NCBI GenBank assembly: GCA_003244245.1
Contig: QHBY01000571.1
Coordinates: forward strand, 1-59,538
Direction: 5' to 3'
Source: Pseudonocardiales bacterium
Lineage (GTDB): Bacteria > Actinomycetota > Actinomycetes > Mycobacteriales > Pseudonocardiaceae
Length of the DNA stretch: 59,538 nt
The notes beneath the pieces were generated by a model, which worked only from the letters and a program-made list of their open reading frames with translations, was not told the DNA's origin and made no database searches. Positions 33,681 to 41,909 of the stretch are shown here, one piece after another; position 1 is the first letter of the stretch; every line of letters begins with the position of its first letter. A program made the position numbers and the translations under genes.

Positions 33681-34967
33681 ATGCAATGCGCGAAAAAAGA
33701 CATAGCCGAGCTGGCCGGCCAGCCAATCGTCGTAGTTGGCGCAGGGCCGGTGGGGTTGACCGCGGCGCTATCGTTGGCCAGACAGGGCATACCATGTGTC
33801 GTATTAGAGTCTCAGGACAGCATCTCGGCCGAAGGCTCCAAAGCAGTAGTCATCCAGCGTCGCTCGATCGAGATCTTCGACTGGGCGGCGCCGGGCATAG
33901 GCCGCGCAATCAGGGCTGCCGGAATCACCTGGAATATCAAGAGAACATACTTCCGTGACAAACTCATGTTCAGCGAGTCATACGCCGAAGCAGCAGAGGA
34001 TGTCGCGCCGCCATTTGTGAACCTGCCGCAGACCGACACCGATCGACTGCTTCTTGACGCCGCCAGGAGGCTCTACCCTGAATATATTACTCTCCGTTTC
34101 GACTTCACAGTGGCCCGCATCACCCAGACTGCCCACTCAGTCACGATTGTGAGCGACAAGGGGAAAGTGGTGCAGGCGCCATACGTCATCGGTTGCGACG
34201 GGGCACATTCGACGGTCCGCAGGCAGTTGGGCATCAGACTCGAAGGACAGAGCTCGATCAACCTTTTTTTGATCGCCGACATCAAAGCGACGTTGCCGTT
34301 TCCTCGCGAGCGACGATTTTACTACGATCCGTCCTCGAACCGGGGTCGACAGATTCTGATCATGCCACAGCCACGTGATGTGTGGAGGATCGATTGGCAA
34401 GTGGGTCCGTATGTGGACCTGGAAGACGAGCAGGCCAGTGGCAAGTTGGACGGACGTATCCGGGCGGTCATCGGCGCCGAACCGTACGAAATCGTGTGGA
34501 CCAGCCTTTACCGCTTCCACAACCTGGTGGCCGAGAGGTTCCGTGCCGGCAGGGTGTTCCTGGCTGGCGATGCCGCCCACCTCATGAGTCCGTTCGGCGG
34601 GCGCGGCATGAACTCCGGCGTGGCCGACGCCCACGATATCGCCCTGCGCTTGGGTGACATATTGATCCGCGGTAAGCCAAGATCTGAACTGGACCGCTAC
34701 TCTACCGGCCGCCGAGCGGTTGCGCTCCATAACATTGCCGCCACCAGCAAGGCTCTGCGCACCATGGAGCCGCCGACATTGTTACACCTGGTGGCCCGCA
34801 ATCTGGCGCTGCTGGCCAGCCGTCACGTACCACAAGTTCGCCGCTTCGTTGATTCGGGTCCGTACACGAAAGAGGACCAGACCTCAACGAACTCGGGGCG
34901 GGGCCTCGCCCGTCAAGAAACGGCGTCCGATAGTCGTCACAGTCTCCGACTGCCATGGGGGCGGTGA
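33681..34967 (+). CDS. FAD-dependent aromatic monooxygenase (PHBH/MhpA type)
   Basis: A 428-residue group A flavoprotein hydroxylase. FAD motifs: IVVVGAGPVGLTAALSLARQ, the middle DG motif VIGCDGAHSTVRRQLGIRLE, and RVFLAGDAAHLMSPFGGRGM followed by NSGVADAHDIALRLGDIL. There is no C-terminal thioredoxin-like domain. The substrate could be the hydroxybenzoate from the preceding enzyme. Contains TTA codons (for example in CVVLES and PPTLLHL) and has low GC. The last 25 residues look like read-through into unrelated sequence. Confidence 0.85.
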   Translation: MQCAKKDIAELAGQPIVVVGAGPVGLTAALSLARQGIPCVVLESQDSISAEGSKAVVIQRRSIEIFDWAAPGIGRAIRAAGITWNIKRTYFRDKLMFSESYAEAAEDVAPPFVNLPQTDTDRLLLDAARRLYPEYITLRFDFTVARITQTAHSVTIVSDKGKVVQAPYVIGCDGAHSTVRRQLGIRLEGQSSINLFLIADIKATLPFPRERRFYYDPSSNRGRQILIMPQPRDVWRIDWQVGPYVDLEDEQASGKLDGRIRAVIGAEPYEIVWTSLYRFHNLVAERFRAGRVFLAGDAAHLMSPFGGRGMNSGVADAHDIALRLGDILIRGKPRSELDRYSTGRRAVALHNIAATSKALRTMEPPTLLHLVARNLALLASRHVPQVRRFVDSGPYTKEDQTSTNSGRGLARQETASDSRHSLRLPWGR

Positions 34968-35040
34968 TCGACGGGACCTCCACCCCGGCTACGCCAGCCC
35001 CGCGCGCTGCTTGATCTGGGGCAGGCCGTGCACAAGGTAG

Positions 35041-35805
35041 GTGTCGAAGCTGCTGATCGCGACGGCGCCGACCTCCATCATCCTGCTGCCGCCGGCGTTG
35101 GTGATGGGGGCATTGATGCCCATCAGCGGACTGGTCTATGACCGTATCGGACCGCGCTGGCCGACGACCGTCGGCTTGATAATCGCGGCCGCCGGCAACT
35201 ACCTGCTGCACACGATCACCCTGGACACTTCCCGCTATCAGATCATGTGGTTGTTGATGCTGCAGTACGCCGGTCTAGGGATCGCCATGATGCCGCTGTT
35301 CAGCTCGGGTCTCGCGGTCATCCCCGCTTGGCACGCCAACACAGCCAGCGCGTTCAACAACGTCGTGCAGCGCACAGCAGGTGCGTTCGGGGTGGCCGTA
35401 TGCACCGCGATCCTGACCACCCAACAGGCGCAACTGATGGCTGGACGCGCCGCTCTGATGCCCGCGAGTACCCCCACTCCGGATCTCGGTCCGGCTGCTC
35501 CGCCAGGAGCGGATCTGTACGCCACCTACCAGCAGGCCGGCCTACGGGCGTTCGTCGGGGCGATCGACAACCTGTTTCTGATCTTCGCCGTACTGTGCGC
35601 CTTGACCGCGCTGGGAGCGCTGCTGATGCGGTCCGGACCTGCCCCAGTGATGGTTGCTGCGCCGGCACACTGCGTCCCGGCCGCCATCCACCAACGGCCA
35701 GCCAGCAACCGGGCGCAACCTCATATCGTCGGTCACCATCGCCGCCGACAACGGCGGCTCCGCCCGGGTCAGCACCGAGGAATAGCCACCAACCGCACCC
35801 CGGGG
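35041..35805 (+). pseudogene. second DHA2 transporter, only the C-terminal half
   Basis: From LLPPALVMGALMPISGLVYD onward the protein matches the DHA2 transporter at 31056 closely (LLPQALVMGFLMPIAGRIYD there), through SAFNNVVQRTAGAFGVAVCT and TQQAQLMAGRAALMPAST to LALLMRSGP. Helices 1-8 and motifs A and C are missing, so it cannot transport. The frame runs on into element B. Homology begins abruptly near 35,077. Confidence 0.85.
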
Positions 35806-35876
35806 ATGGCCGTGAACTCGACAATACGGACGCTTTCGCCCCCAGGCGGGACGTCGGTCGGTCGAGTTCACGACGC
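35806..35876. repeat. 71-bp palindromic element, copy B
   Basis: Arms CGTGAACTCGAC (35811-35822) and GTCGAGTTCACG (35861-35872) are perfect complements. Inverted relative to copy A at 28843-28912. The stop codon of the truncated isochorismatase-family gene (35868-35870) lies in its right arm, and the truncated transporter runs into its left end. Confidence 0.8.
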
Positions 35877-36245
35877 TACGACGTCGCTTGACGGGCAGCG
35901 GAGCAGGGTGAGCGCTTGCTCGGCGGTCAGGCAGCCCGCCGTCGTCAGAGCCAGGTCGCCCGCGGCGTCCGGCCGGAAGGCTTCCTGAGCATCGCCCACC
36001 GCCTTCATGAATTCGGTGTTCCGGACCAGCCCGCCTTCGCCGACGGGCACGGTGAACCGGGTGAAAATTACCGGCACACCGGCCGCTCGAACCGACTCGT
36101 GAAATCGAGCCGCGCGCTGCACTACACCACTGCGCGCTACTGGCTCGCTCAGCAATGAACCGAAGAATCCCTCCGGCTTGATCACGTTGACCTGCCAGTG
36201 CAGAGCCAGGACTGCAGCTCGTCGCGGATCGACCGTCACTTCCAC
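35868..36245 (-). pseudogene. isochorismatase-family cysteine hydrolase with internal deletion
   Basis: The start is normal (RRAAVLALHWQVNVIKPEGF, VRAAGVPVIFTRFTVPVGEG, GGLVRNTEFMKAVGDAQEAF) and then jumps from FRPDAAG to DLALTTAGCLTAEQALTLL, the usual end. About 60-70 residues, with the catalytic Lys and Cys part of the fold, are missing; the family is normally about 190 residues. The stop lies in element B. The N-terminal Asp is replaced by His (ALHWQ where DxQ is usual). Confidence 0.75.
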
Positions 36246-36333
36246 GATCTTGCCAGCCTGGGCGGCCCCGCCCCAGCGGACCTGGTGTCATGATCGAGCT
36301 CGTGTAACGATCTGAGCTGAATCGGCACTGACG

Positions 36334-36360
36334 TTCGTGAACACCTCGCGTGTTCACGAA
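36334..36360. promoter_or_regulatory. palindrome upstream of the TPP-enzyme remnant
   Basis: Arms TTCGTGAACAC and GTGTTCACGAA, perfect 11-bp complements with a CTCGC spacer, 12 bp before GTG 36373. The downstream GGGAGGCGTGGCGTG resembles the leader after the palindrome at 33008-33034. Confidence 0.6.
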
Positions 36361-36372
36361 GGGAGGCGTGGC

Positions 36373-37295
36373 GTGTCGCAGAACGGCTGGCACAGCGCGG
36401 CGGGTGAAGTGCGCCTGCTGGCCGAGCGGTTGACCGCGCCGGTGCTGACCACCTTCAAGGCCAAGGGACGGCGAGCCGGCTGATGAACGAATCGGATCTG
36501 CTGATCGTCATCGGGGTGTCGTTTTCGAACCACACCGGTATCGCGCCGTACAAACCGATCGTGCAGATCGACGACGACCACGCCGCGATCGGCGCTTCGA
36601 CGCCGTCAGCGCAGACGTGCTGGGCGACGCGGCGATCACCATGACCGCACTGACCGACGCCCTGGGCGAGGTGAAAGCCACCGACCAGCGGCTGGACGTG
36701 GCCGAACGCTGCGCGGTCTGGCGAGCGGAGAAAGCCCGCCGCGCCGCGGATGACCGCGGGCGGGGTGTCGGTGCCGCCGCGGTGTTCCACGCCCTGTCGG
36801 AGCATCTGCCGGCGGACGCCGTGGTCACCGTGGACGTCGGCAATCACGCCTACTCGCTGGACCGGTACCTGGAGTCCAAGGGCCAACCGGTACTCATGTC
36901 CGGCTACCTCGGTTCCATCGGCTTTGGTTACCCCGCCGCAATGGGAGCCTGGGCGGCGGCGCCCGATCGGCCCATCGTCGCCGTCACCGGCGACGGTGGC
37001 TTCGGCCAGTACGCCACCGAGCTCACCACCGCGGTGAAATACGGCATCCCGATCAAGCACGTGCTGCTGAACAACCACGCGCTGGGCAAGATAAGCAAGG
37101 AGCAGCTCGCCGAGGATTATCCGGTGTGGCACACCTCATTGCACAACCCGGACTGGGCCGGCTACGCACGGCTGTGTGGAGCCACCGGAATCCGGGCGAC
37201 CAGCCGCGACGAGCTCGACGACGCGATGAGCACACTATTCGCCTCGGACGGCCCCCGCATTGTTGTGCGTCGAACAGGACGCCGAACTCCTGTAG
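36373..37295 (+). pseudogene. thiamine-diphosphate enzyme (acetolactate-synthase/benzoylformate-decarboxylase-like), truncated
   Basis: The N-terminal PYR domain is missing. The first piece EVRLLAERLTAPVLTTFKAK is from the middle domain; a deletion and frame change lead to SDLLIVIGVSFSNHTGIAPY. Another frame change near 36,595 leads to DVLGDAAITMTALTDALGEV. The C-terminal ThDP domain is complete: VVTVDVGNHAYSLDRYLESK, LGSIGFGYPAAMGAWAAAPD, and GDGGFGQYATELTTAVKYGI followed by the NN end of the GDG-NN motif (VLLNNHALGKIS). A last shift near 37,258 restores ALLCVEQDAELL at 37295. Cannot fold as a working enzyme. Confidence 0.8.
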
Positions 37296-37326
37296 CGCAT
37301 TCCACACCCCTACCGAGGAGAACGCG

Positions 37327-38037
37327 ATGACTGAGCTGCGCTACGACGACCTGAAAGCGTTGTTCATCAACTGCACGCTGAAGCGCTCGCCCGCGCGCAG
37401 CAACACCGCGGGGCTGATCGAGGTGAGCACCCGGATCATGGAGAAGCACGGCGTGCAGGTCGAGGTGTTGCGGGCGATCGACCACGACATTGCCATCGGA
37501 GTGTGGCCCGACATGACCGAGCACGGCTGGGCAACCGACGCATGGCCCGAGATCTACCAGAAGGTTCTGGCCGCCGACATCCTGGTGATCGCCGGACCGA
37601 TCTGGCTGGGGGACAACAGTTCCGTGACCAAGCAGATCATCGAACGGCTCTACGCCTGCTCGCACCTGCTCAATGACGCCGGCCAGTACGTCTACTACGG
37701 CCGGGTGGCCGGCTGCCTGATCACCGGCAACGAGGACGGCGTCAAGCACTGCGCCATGAACGTGCTCTACAGCATGCAACACCTGGGATACACCATCCCG
37801 CCGCAAGCCGACGCGGGCTGGATCGGCGAGGCCGGACCGGGTCCGTCCTACCTCGACCCTGGATCGGGCGGACCGGACAACGAGTTCACCAACCGGAACA
37901 CCACGTTCATGACCTGGAATCTGATGCACCTCGCCCGGATGCTCAAAAACGCCGGCGGCATCCCCGCGCACGGCAACCAGAGATCGGAATGGGACGCCGG
38001 GTGCCGGTTCGACTTCGAGAACCCCGACTACCGCTGA
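37327..38037 (+). CDS. flavodoxin-fold NAD(P)H:FMN oxidoreductase family protein
   Basis: A 236-residue protein. KALFINCTLKRSPARSNTAG is the FMN phosphate-binding first loop of NADPH-dependent FMN reductases; AADILVIAGPIWLGDNSSVT and GRVAGCLITGNEDGVKHCAM are the second and third FMN-contact segments. The family reduces quinones or FMN. GAGGAG lies 6 nt before ATG 37327. It lies 31 nt after the TPP remnant and was probably its operon partner. Confidence 0.82.
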   Translation: MTELRYDDLKALFINCTLKRSPARSNTAGLIEVSTRIMEKHGVQVEVLRAIDHDIAIGVWPDMTEHGWATDAWPEIYQKVLAADILVIAGPIWLGDNSSVTKQIIERLYACSHLLNDAGQYVYYGRVAGCLITGNEDGVKHCAMNVLYSMQHLGYTIPPQADAGWIGEAGPGPSYLDPGSGGPDNEFTNRNTTFMTWNLMHLARMLKNAGGIPAHGNQRSEWDAGCRFDFENPDYR

Positions 38038-38043
38038 CGTCCC

Positions 38044-38928
38044 TTATTTCTCCACGAAGGTGAGGTCGAGGAGGTCGGCTTGGAATGCGATGTGCTGGTT
38101 GCGTTGTTGGATCAGGTCGCTGAGATGGACCTCGGTAGTGTCGCGGATCAGCACCCGATCGTTCTCGTCCCGGGAGGACGTGGCTGAGCTGATCAACCAG
38201 TCACCGAGGTTGCCGATGAATCCCTTGTCCACCGCTTTGAGGTAGTCCGTGCACCGCCGGAAAAGCTTCGGCAGGATGAGCTGACCGTTGGTTCCGATGG
38301 AGGCCTGATCGGCCAGCACCCAGTCGGGGGTGGTGTCTCGCCCCCAGACTCCCATCCCGCTTGTGCGTGCTTTGTCGGCAACGGACCGCAGATGACTACG
38401 GTGGCTCATGGGAGCGGATGTATACACCGTATAGTACGCCTGCCCTTCCGAGAGGAGGCGCACGTTGAGGGTGCGTTCGAGCAGAGCCTGGTCGACATTG
38501 ACCCAGGCGCCGTCCGCCGGCAGCGCGTCGGCGGTCTCGACGAGCACATACGCGACTGGCCGGCCATTGACCTCCACCATCTGCGCCAGGATGGCGGCTC
38601 GAACGGTGACCGGTTCCGCGGTCGTGACCTTGGTCGGCTGGCGCTTGTCGAACTCGATGGCCGTGAAGCCGATCCAGCCGAGTAGCGCATCTCTCGCCGT
38701 GTCTCCGAGAGGCTGCGCGTCGGAGCCATAGTGCAGCTCAGGGGCGTCCACGCCTTCAAAGCGAAGCTGAACGCTACCGTCTCGCTTGGACGGGCGGATC
38801 CGGTCGGCGCGCGTCAGCGCCTGATAGTGCGTGGCGTCATCGGCGATGAAACGCACCGAGTCCCCATCCGGCTCGTAAGCAACGATGACCAACTTACCAT
38901 GAATGCAGAGGAAAAAATGCGATGCCAT
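38044..38928 (-). CDS. SNase-like (thermonuclease-fold) protein
   Basis: A 294-residue protein. LRFEGVDAPELHYGSDAQPL carries the TNase R-x-x-x-x-D-A-P-E core. NVRLLSEGQAYYTVYTS and LRSVADKARTSGMGVWGRD match the later OB-fold strands. The extra C-terminal 90 residues (RDENDRVLIRDTTEVHLSDL) are not recognised. There is no signal peptide. It looks intact; it could be a nuclease or a nuclease-dead binding domain, since the second catalytic Arg is uncertain. Confidence 0.65.
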   Translation of the reverse strand: MASHFFLCIHGKLVIVAYEPDGDSVRFIADDATHYQALTRADRIRPSKRDGSVQLRFEGVDAPELHYGSDAQPLGDTARDALLGWIGFTAIEFDKRQPTKVTTAEPVTVRAAILAQMVEVNGRPVAYVLVETADALPADGAWVNVDQALLERTLNVRLLSEGQAYYTVYTSAPMSHRSHLRSVADKARTSGMGVWGRDTTPDWVLADQASIGTNGQLILPKLFRRCTDYLKAVDKGFIGNLGDWLISSATSSRDENDRVLIRDTTEVHLSDLIQQRNQHIAFQADLLDLTFVEK

Positions 38929-38989
38929 TGAATGCCTCTCTTTGTGTACGCCGGAGCATCGAGTAAGTTCAGGCTAGCCGGGGAGGTAT

Positions 38990-39265
38990 TCAGAGGGAGA
39001 CGTGGCCACCGCTGGCATCGAGGGTGATGGCGGTGATCCACGACGAGGCATCGCTGAGCAGGAACAGTGCGGCGGCTGCGATATCGGCGGGGTCGCCGAG
39101 GCGACCTAGGGGATGCTGTGCGGCGACGCCGTCCCGCACGTGGGCGGGCATCTGGGTGAGCCGGTCGGTGAGCACCGCGTCCGGGGCGATGGCGTTGACC
39201 CGGACGTGGTGCGGCGCGACCTGCGGGGCAGCCTGGCGGGTGAGCATCTGCAGCGCAAGCTTGTT
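38990..39265 (-). pseudogene. short-chain dehydrogenase/reductase, C-terminal fragment
   Basis: Enters at KLALQMLTRQAAPQVAPHHV, then RVNAIAPDAVLTDRLTQMPA, LGRLGDPADIAAAALFLLSD and ASSWITAITLDASGGHV, the standard SDR C-terminal third. The NAD-binding N-terminus and the YxxxK site are absent. The break lies at about 39,265, where another remnant begins. Confidence 0.8.
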
Positions 39266-39290
39266 TGAAGGTCACCGAGACGGATTTGCG

Positions 39291-39440
39291 TTACGTGGTT
39301 GTGGTGCTGGTGGCCGCGTCGGCAGACTCATACTCCACGGTCCCCGCGGTGGTCACCGCCGGAGCCGGCGCATTGGCAGGCTTGGTCAGCGCAGCCGCGT
39401 CATAACCCGGGGCTGGGCGCACCTTAACTTCAGCTCGGGG
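39291..39440 (-). pseudogene. possible C-terminal tail of a lost gene
   Basis: A minus-strand frame without start reads AEVKVRPAPGYDAAALTKPA then NAPAPAVTTAGTVEYESADA and ends TTTT-stop at 39291. The composition looks like a low-complexity protein C-terminus. No family recognised; it may be chance. Confidence 0.3.
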
Positions 39441-39451
39441 GCGGACGCGCG

Positions 39452-40699
39452 ATGGCGACACGGGCTGGTCGGGTGCGGCGAGTCGAGGCCCTGGCGGTCG
39501 GCGCCGCGCTCGCGCTGGTGCTCGCCGGCTGCGGCTCGAAAGGCGCGCAGAATCAGAACGCGACCGGCGACACCCTCAATCTCGGTGCGTCGATGTCGCT
39601 CAGTGGCGCGCTGGAGAAGGAAGGCAAACTGACCCAGCAGGGCTACGACTACTGCGCCAGCACGGTCAACGCCAAGGGCGGGGTCACCGTCGGCGGTCGG
39701 ACCCTGCAGCTGCACATCGACTACCAGGACGACCAGTCCCAGCCCGACACCGCCGGCCAGTTGGTTGATCAGTTCAACGACAAGGGCTACAAGCTGATCC
39801 TCGGTCCGTACGGTTCGGCCACCACCGGCGCGGCTATGGCGGTCGTTGAGCGCAACGGCCAGGTGATGGTGGACAGTTCCGGAGCTGACGACAAGCTGTT
39901 CACCAAGGGGTACCGGCGCACCTTCGCGGTGTTGTCACCGGCGTCGGTGTACGCGGCGTCGATCGTCAATGCGATCAACGAGCTGGCCTCGCCCAAGCCG
40001 GCCAGCATCGTCTTCCTGTCCGCCGATGACGGCTTCTCCAAGACGGCCGCCGCTGCCGGGGAGGCGCAGGCCAGGAGGGTGGGCTTCACCGTAGTGCCAG
40101 GCCAGCAGTTTCCCGCCGGCGCTACCGACGTCTCCGGCGCGCTGACGAAAGTCAAGCCGAGCAAGCCGGATGTGATCGTCGGCTCGGTGCATCTGGCCGA
40201 AGGGATCGCGATCATCAAGCAGGCCGCCGAGCTGGGTGTGACGCCAACCGGCGGCTTTGCCGAGACGGTCGCACCACCGACCCCGGACTTCGCCGCGACG
40301 CTGGGTGTCAAGGCAAACGGCGTGCTCAGCTCCAGCCAGTGGGTGCCAGAGGTCAAGGGCTCGGAGGCTTTTTTCGGTACTGCGACCGATTACCGCAACG
40401 GCTTCCAAGCCAAGTTCGGCCAGCCACCGGAGTACCACAACGCCGAGGCGACCGCGGCCTGCCTGGCCATGGTGTTCGCCGTGCGCAAGGCCGGCTCGAC
40501 TGATCCGGACCCAGTGCGCGATGCCCTGGCCGGGCTGGATGAGCAGTCGTTCTTCGGTCCACTGACGTTCAACGACAAGGGCGAGAACGTCACCAAGACG
40601 ATGTCGGTTGTCCAGATCCAGAGCGGCAAGCTGGTCACCGTCTGGCCCAAGGACCAGGCGGCCGGTCCGCTGACCTGGCCGGGCACCCGAGGGTCGTGA
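39452..40699 (+). CDS. branched-chain-amino-acid-type ABC transporter substrate-binding lipoprotein
   Basis: A 415-residue Leu/Ile/Val-binding-type protein. The lipobox is LVLAGC after a basic-hydrophobic signal. LNLGASMSLSGALEKEGKLT, GYKLILGPYGSATTGAAMAV and GFAETVAPPTPDF are typical Peripla_BP_6 segments. The substrate may be an amino acid, amide or urea. First gene of the liv-type operon, now cut off from the permease genes by an IS607-family element. Confidence 0.88.
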   Translation: MATRAGRVRRVEALAVGAALALVLAGCGSKGAQNQNATGDTLNLGASMSLSGALEKEGKLTQQGYDYCASTVNAKGGVTVGGRTLQLHIDYQDDQSQPDTAGQLVDQFNDKGYKLILGPYGSATTGAAMAVVERNGQVMVDSSGADDKLFTKGYRRTFAVLSPASVYAASIVNAINELASPKPASIVFLSADDGFSKTAAAAGEAQARRVGFTVVPGQQFPAGATDVSGALTKVKPSKPDVIVGSVHLAEGIAIIKQAAELGVTPTGGFAETVAPPTPDFAATLGVKANGVLSSSQWVPEVKGSEAFFGTATDYRNGFQAKFGQPPEYHNAEATAACLAMVFAVRKAGSTDPDPVRDALAGLDEQSFFGPLTFNDKGENVTKTMSVVQIQSGKLVTVWPKDQAAGPLTWPGTRGS

Positions 40700-40751
40700 A
40701 CTGTTCCCGAGAAACGTGTAACAACGCGCTGTTCTGTGCGATACTGTGGGT

Positions 40752-41342
40752 GTGAAGCTGAGTGCATGGGCCAAGGAGAACGGTGTTTCGTACCGCGCCG
40801 CGTTGAACTGGTTCCACGCCGGAACGCTCCCGGTGCCCGCGCAGCAACTTCCGAGCGGCACGATCCTGGTCGACCCGCCGGTCGTGGAGTCGGGCGTAGT
40901 GGCGGCGTACTGCCGGGTCAGCTCGCACGACCAGAAGGCCGACCTGGAACGACAAGCAGGGCGGGTGCTGACGATGTGCTCGGAGCGCGGCATCCGCATC
41001 GACCGCACCGTCACTGAGATCGGGTCCGGGCGCAACGGGCGCCGCACCAAGCTGCGCGAGCTGCTCGGCGACCCGAAGGTGTCCACGATCGTAGTGGAGC
41101 ACCGCGACCGGCTGGCCCGGTTCGGTGTCGAGTACCTGGAAGCCGCCCTGTCCGCGCACGGCCGGACCGTGGTCGTGCTCGACGACGCGGAGCTGCCCGA
41201 CGACCTGGTCCGCGACCTCACCGAGGTCTTGACCTCGATGTGCGCCCGCCTGTATGGCCGCCGTTCCGCCTCCCGGCGGGCGGCGGCGGCCGTCGTCGCG
41301 ATCGAGAACGAGCCCGACACCGCGCCCGGAGACCCGTCGTGA
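40752..41342 (+). CDS. tnpA: IS607-type serine recombinase TnpA
   Basis: A 196-residue recombinase. An N-terminal MerR-like helix-turn-helix (LSAWAKENGVSYRAALNWFH) is followed by the serine resolvase domain: VVAAYCRVSSHDQKADLERQ has the catalytic Ser of YxRVSS, then VVEHRDRLARFGVEYLEAAL. Full length and intact. It overlaps tnpB by 4 nt. A GTG at 40746 is also possible. Confidence 0.9.
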   Translation: MKLSAWAKENGVSYRAALNWFHAGTLPVPAQQLPSGTILVDPPVVESGVVAAYCRVSSHDQKADLERQAGRVLTMCSERGIRIDRTVTEIGSGRNGRRTKLRELLGDPKVSTIVVEHRDRLARFGVEYLEAALSAHGRTVVVLDDAELPDDLVRDLTEVLTSMCARLYGRRSASRRAAAAVVAIENEPDTAPGDPS

Positions 41343-41884
41343 TCCGCGTCTACCTGTACGCGCTCGACCCGACTCCTGCGCAGGAGCAAGCGTTCCGCTC
41401 GCATTGCGGTGCGCAGCGCGTCGCCTACAACTGGTGCCTGGCCCGCGTACGGGCGAACTGGGCGCAGCGTGGCGCCGAGCAGACCTACGGCCTGACCGGC
41501 GACCAGCTCACACCGTGGATCAACACGTCGGCCTACGGGCTGCGGCTGGCGTGGAACGCCGCCAAGCCTGACGTGGCGCCGTGGTGGTCGGACAACAGCA
41601 AGGAGGCCAGTTCGAAGACCTGCTCGGGATGCGGTACAGCGAAAGCCAAGCTGGCCCTGTCCCAGCGGACGTACGTGTGCATGGCGTGTGGCCTGGTCCT
41701 GGACCGGGACCACAACGCCGCACGGAACCTGGTCGCTCTGGCGGCCGGCACCGGCGAGTTGCGTCGGGAGCTGCCCGATGGAAGCGATGTCAGACCGGTC
41801 ATGCTCGCACGACCGGCAGTCGCACCGCCACGGGAAGAGTCGATCAAGACTCAACGTCGCCTCCGCGAGGAAGTGACTCGATGA
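41339..41884 (+). pseudogene. tnpB: TnpB with the middle deleted
   Basis: A 181-codon frame. The N-terminal part is normal TnpB (YALDPTPAQEQAFRSHCGAQ, AYNWCLARVRANWAQR). At SKEA it jumps to SSKTCSGCGTAKAKLALSQR, then TYVCMACGLVLDRDHNAARN, the zinc ribbon and third RuvC Asp at the C-terminus. About 200 residues with RuvC-I and RuvC-II and most of the RNA-binding part are missing in frame. RNA-guided cleavage is not possible. Confidence 0.85.
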
Positions 41885-41909
41885 ACGTTCTTACCCGTTT
41901 CATCGAACG

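Larger units (their letters stand above)
40708..41905 (+). mobile_element. IS607-family insertion sequence
   Basis: About 1.2 kb with tnpA and a deleted tnpB, lying between the substrate-binding and permease genes. The left end (GAGAAACGTGTAACAACG at about 40,709) and the right end, reversed (GATGAAACGGGTAAGAACG ending at about 41,905), form imperfect inverted ends. Exact termini are approximate because IS607 elements have no fixed repeats. Confidence 0.75.

Noticed and set aside
34968-35066. Minus-strand scrap reading SFDTYLVHGLPQIKQRAGLA
   Set aside because: It could be the tail of a lost gene between the hydroxylase and the half transporter, but twenty residues with no family match are too little to annotate.
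39935-41854. Minus-strand frame of 639 codons over the binding protein and IS607
   Set aside because: Antisense to three recognisable genes and low-complexity; not a gene.
41339-41884. TnpB-like nuclease-dead RNA-guided repressor (TldR type)
   Set aside because: Known repressors of that kind keep the RNA- and DNA-binding body and lose only RuvC residues. Here most of the body is deleted, so guided binding is unlikely.
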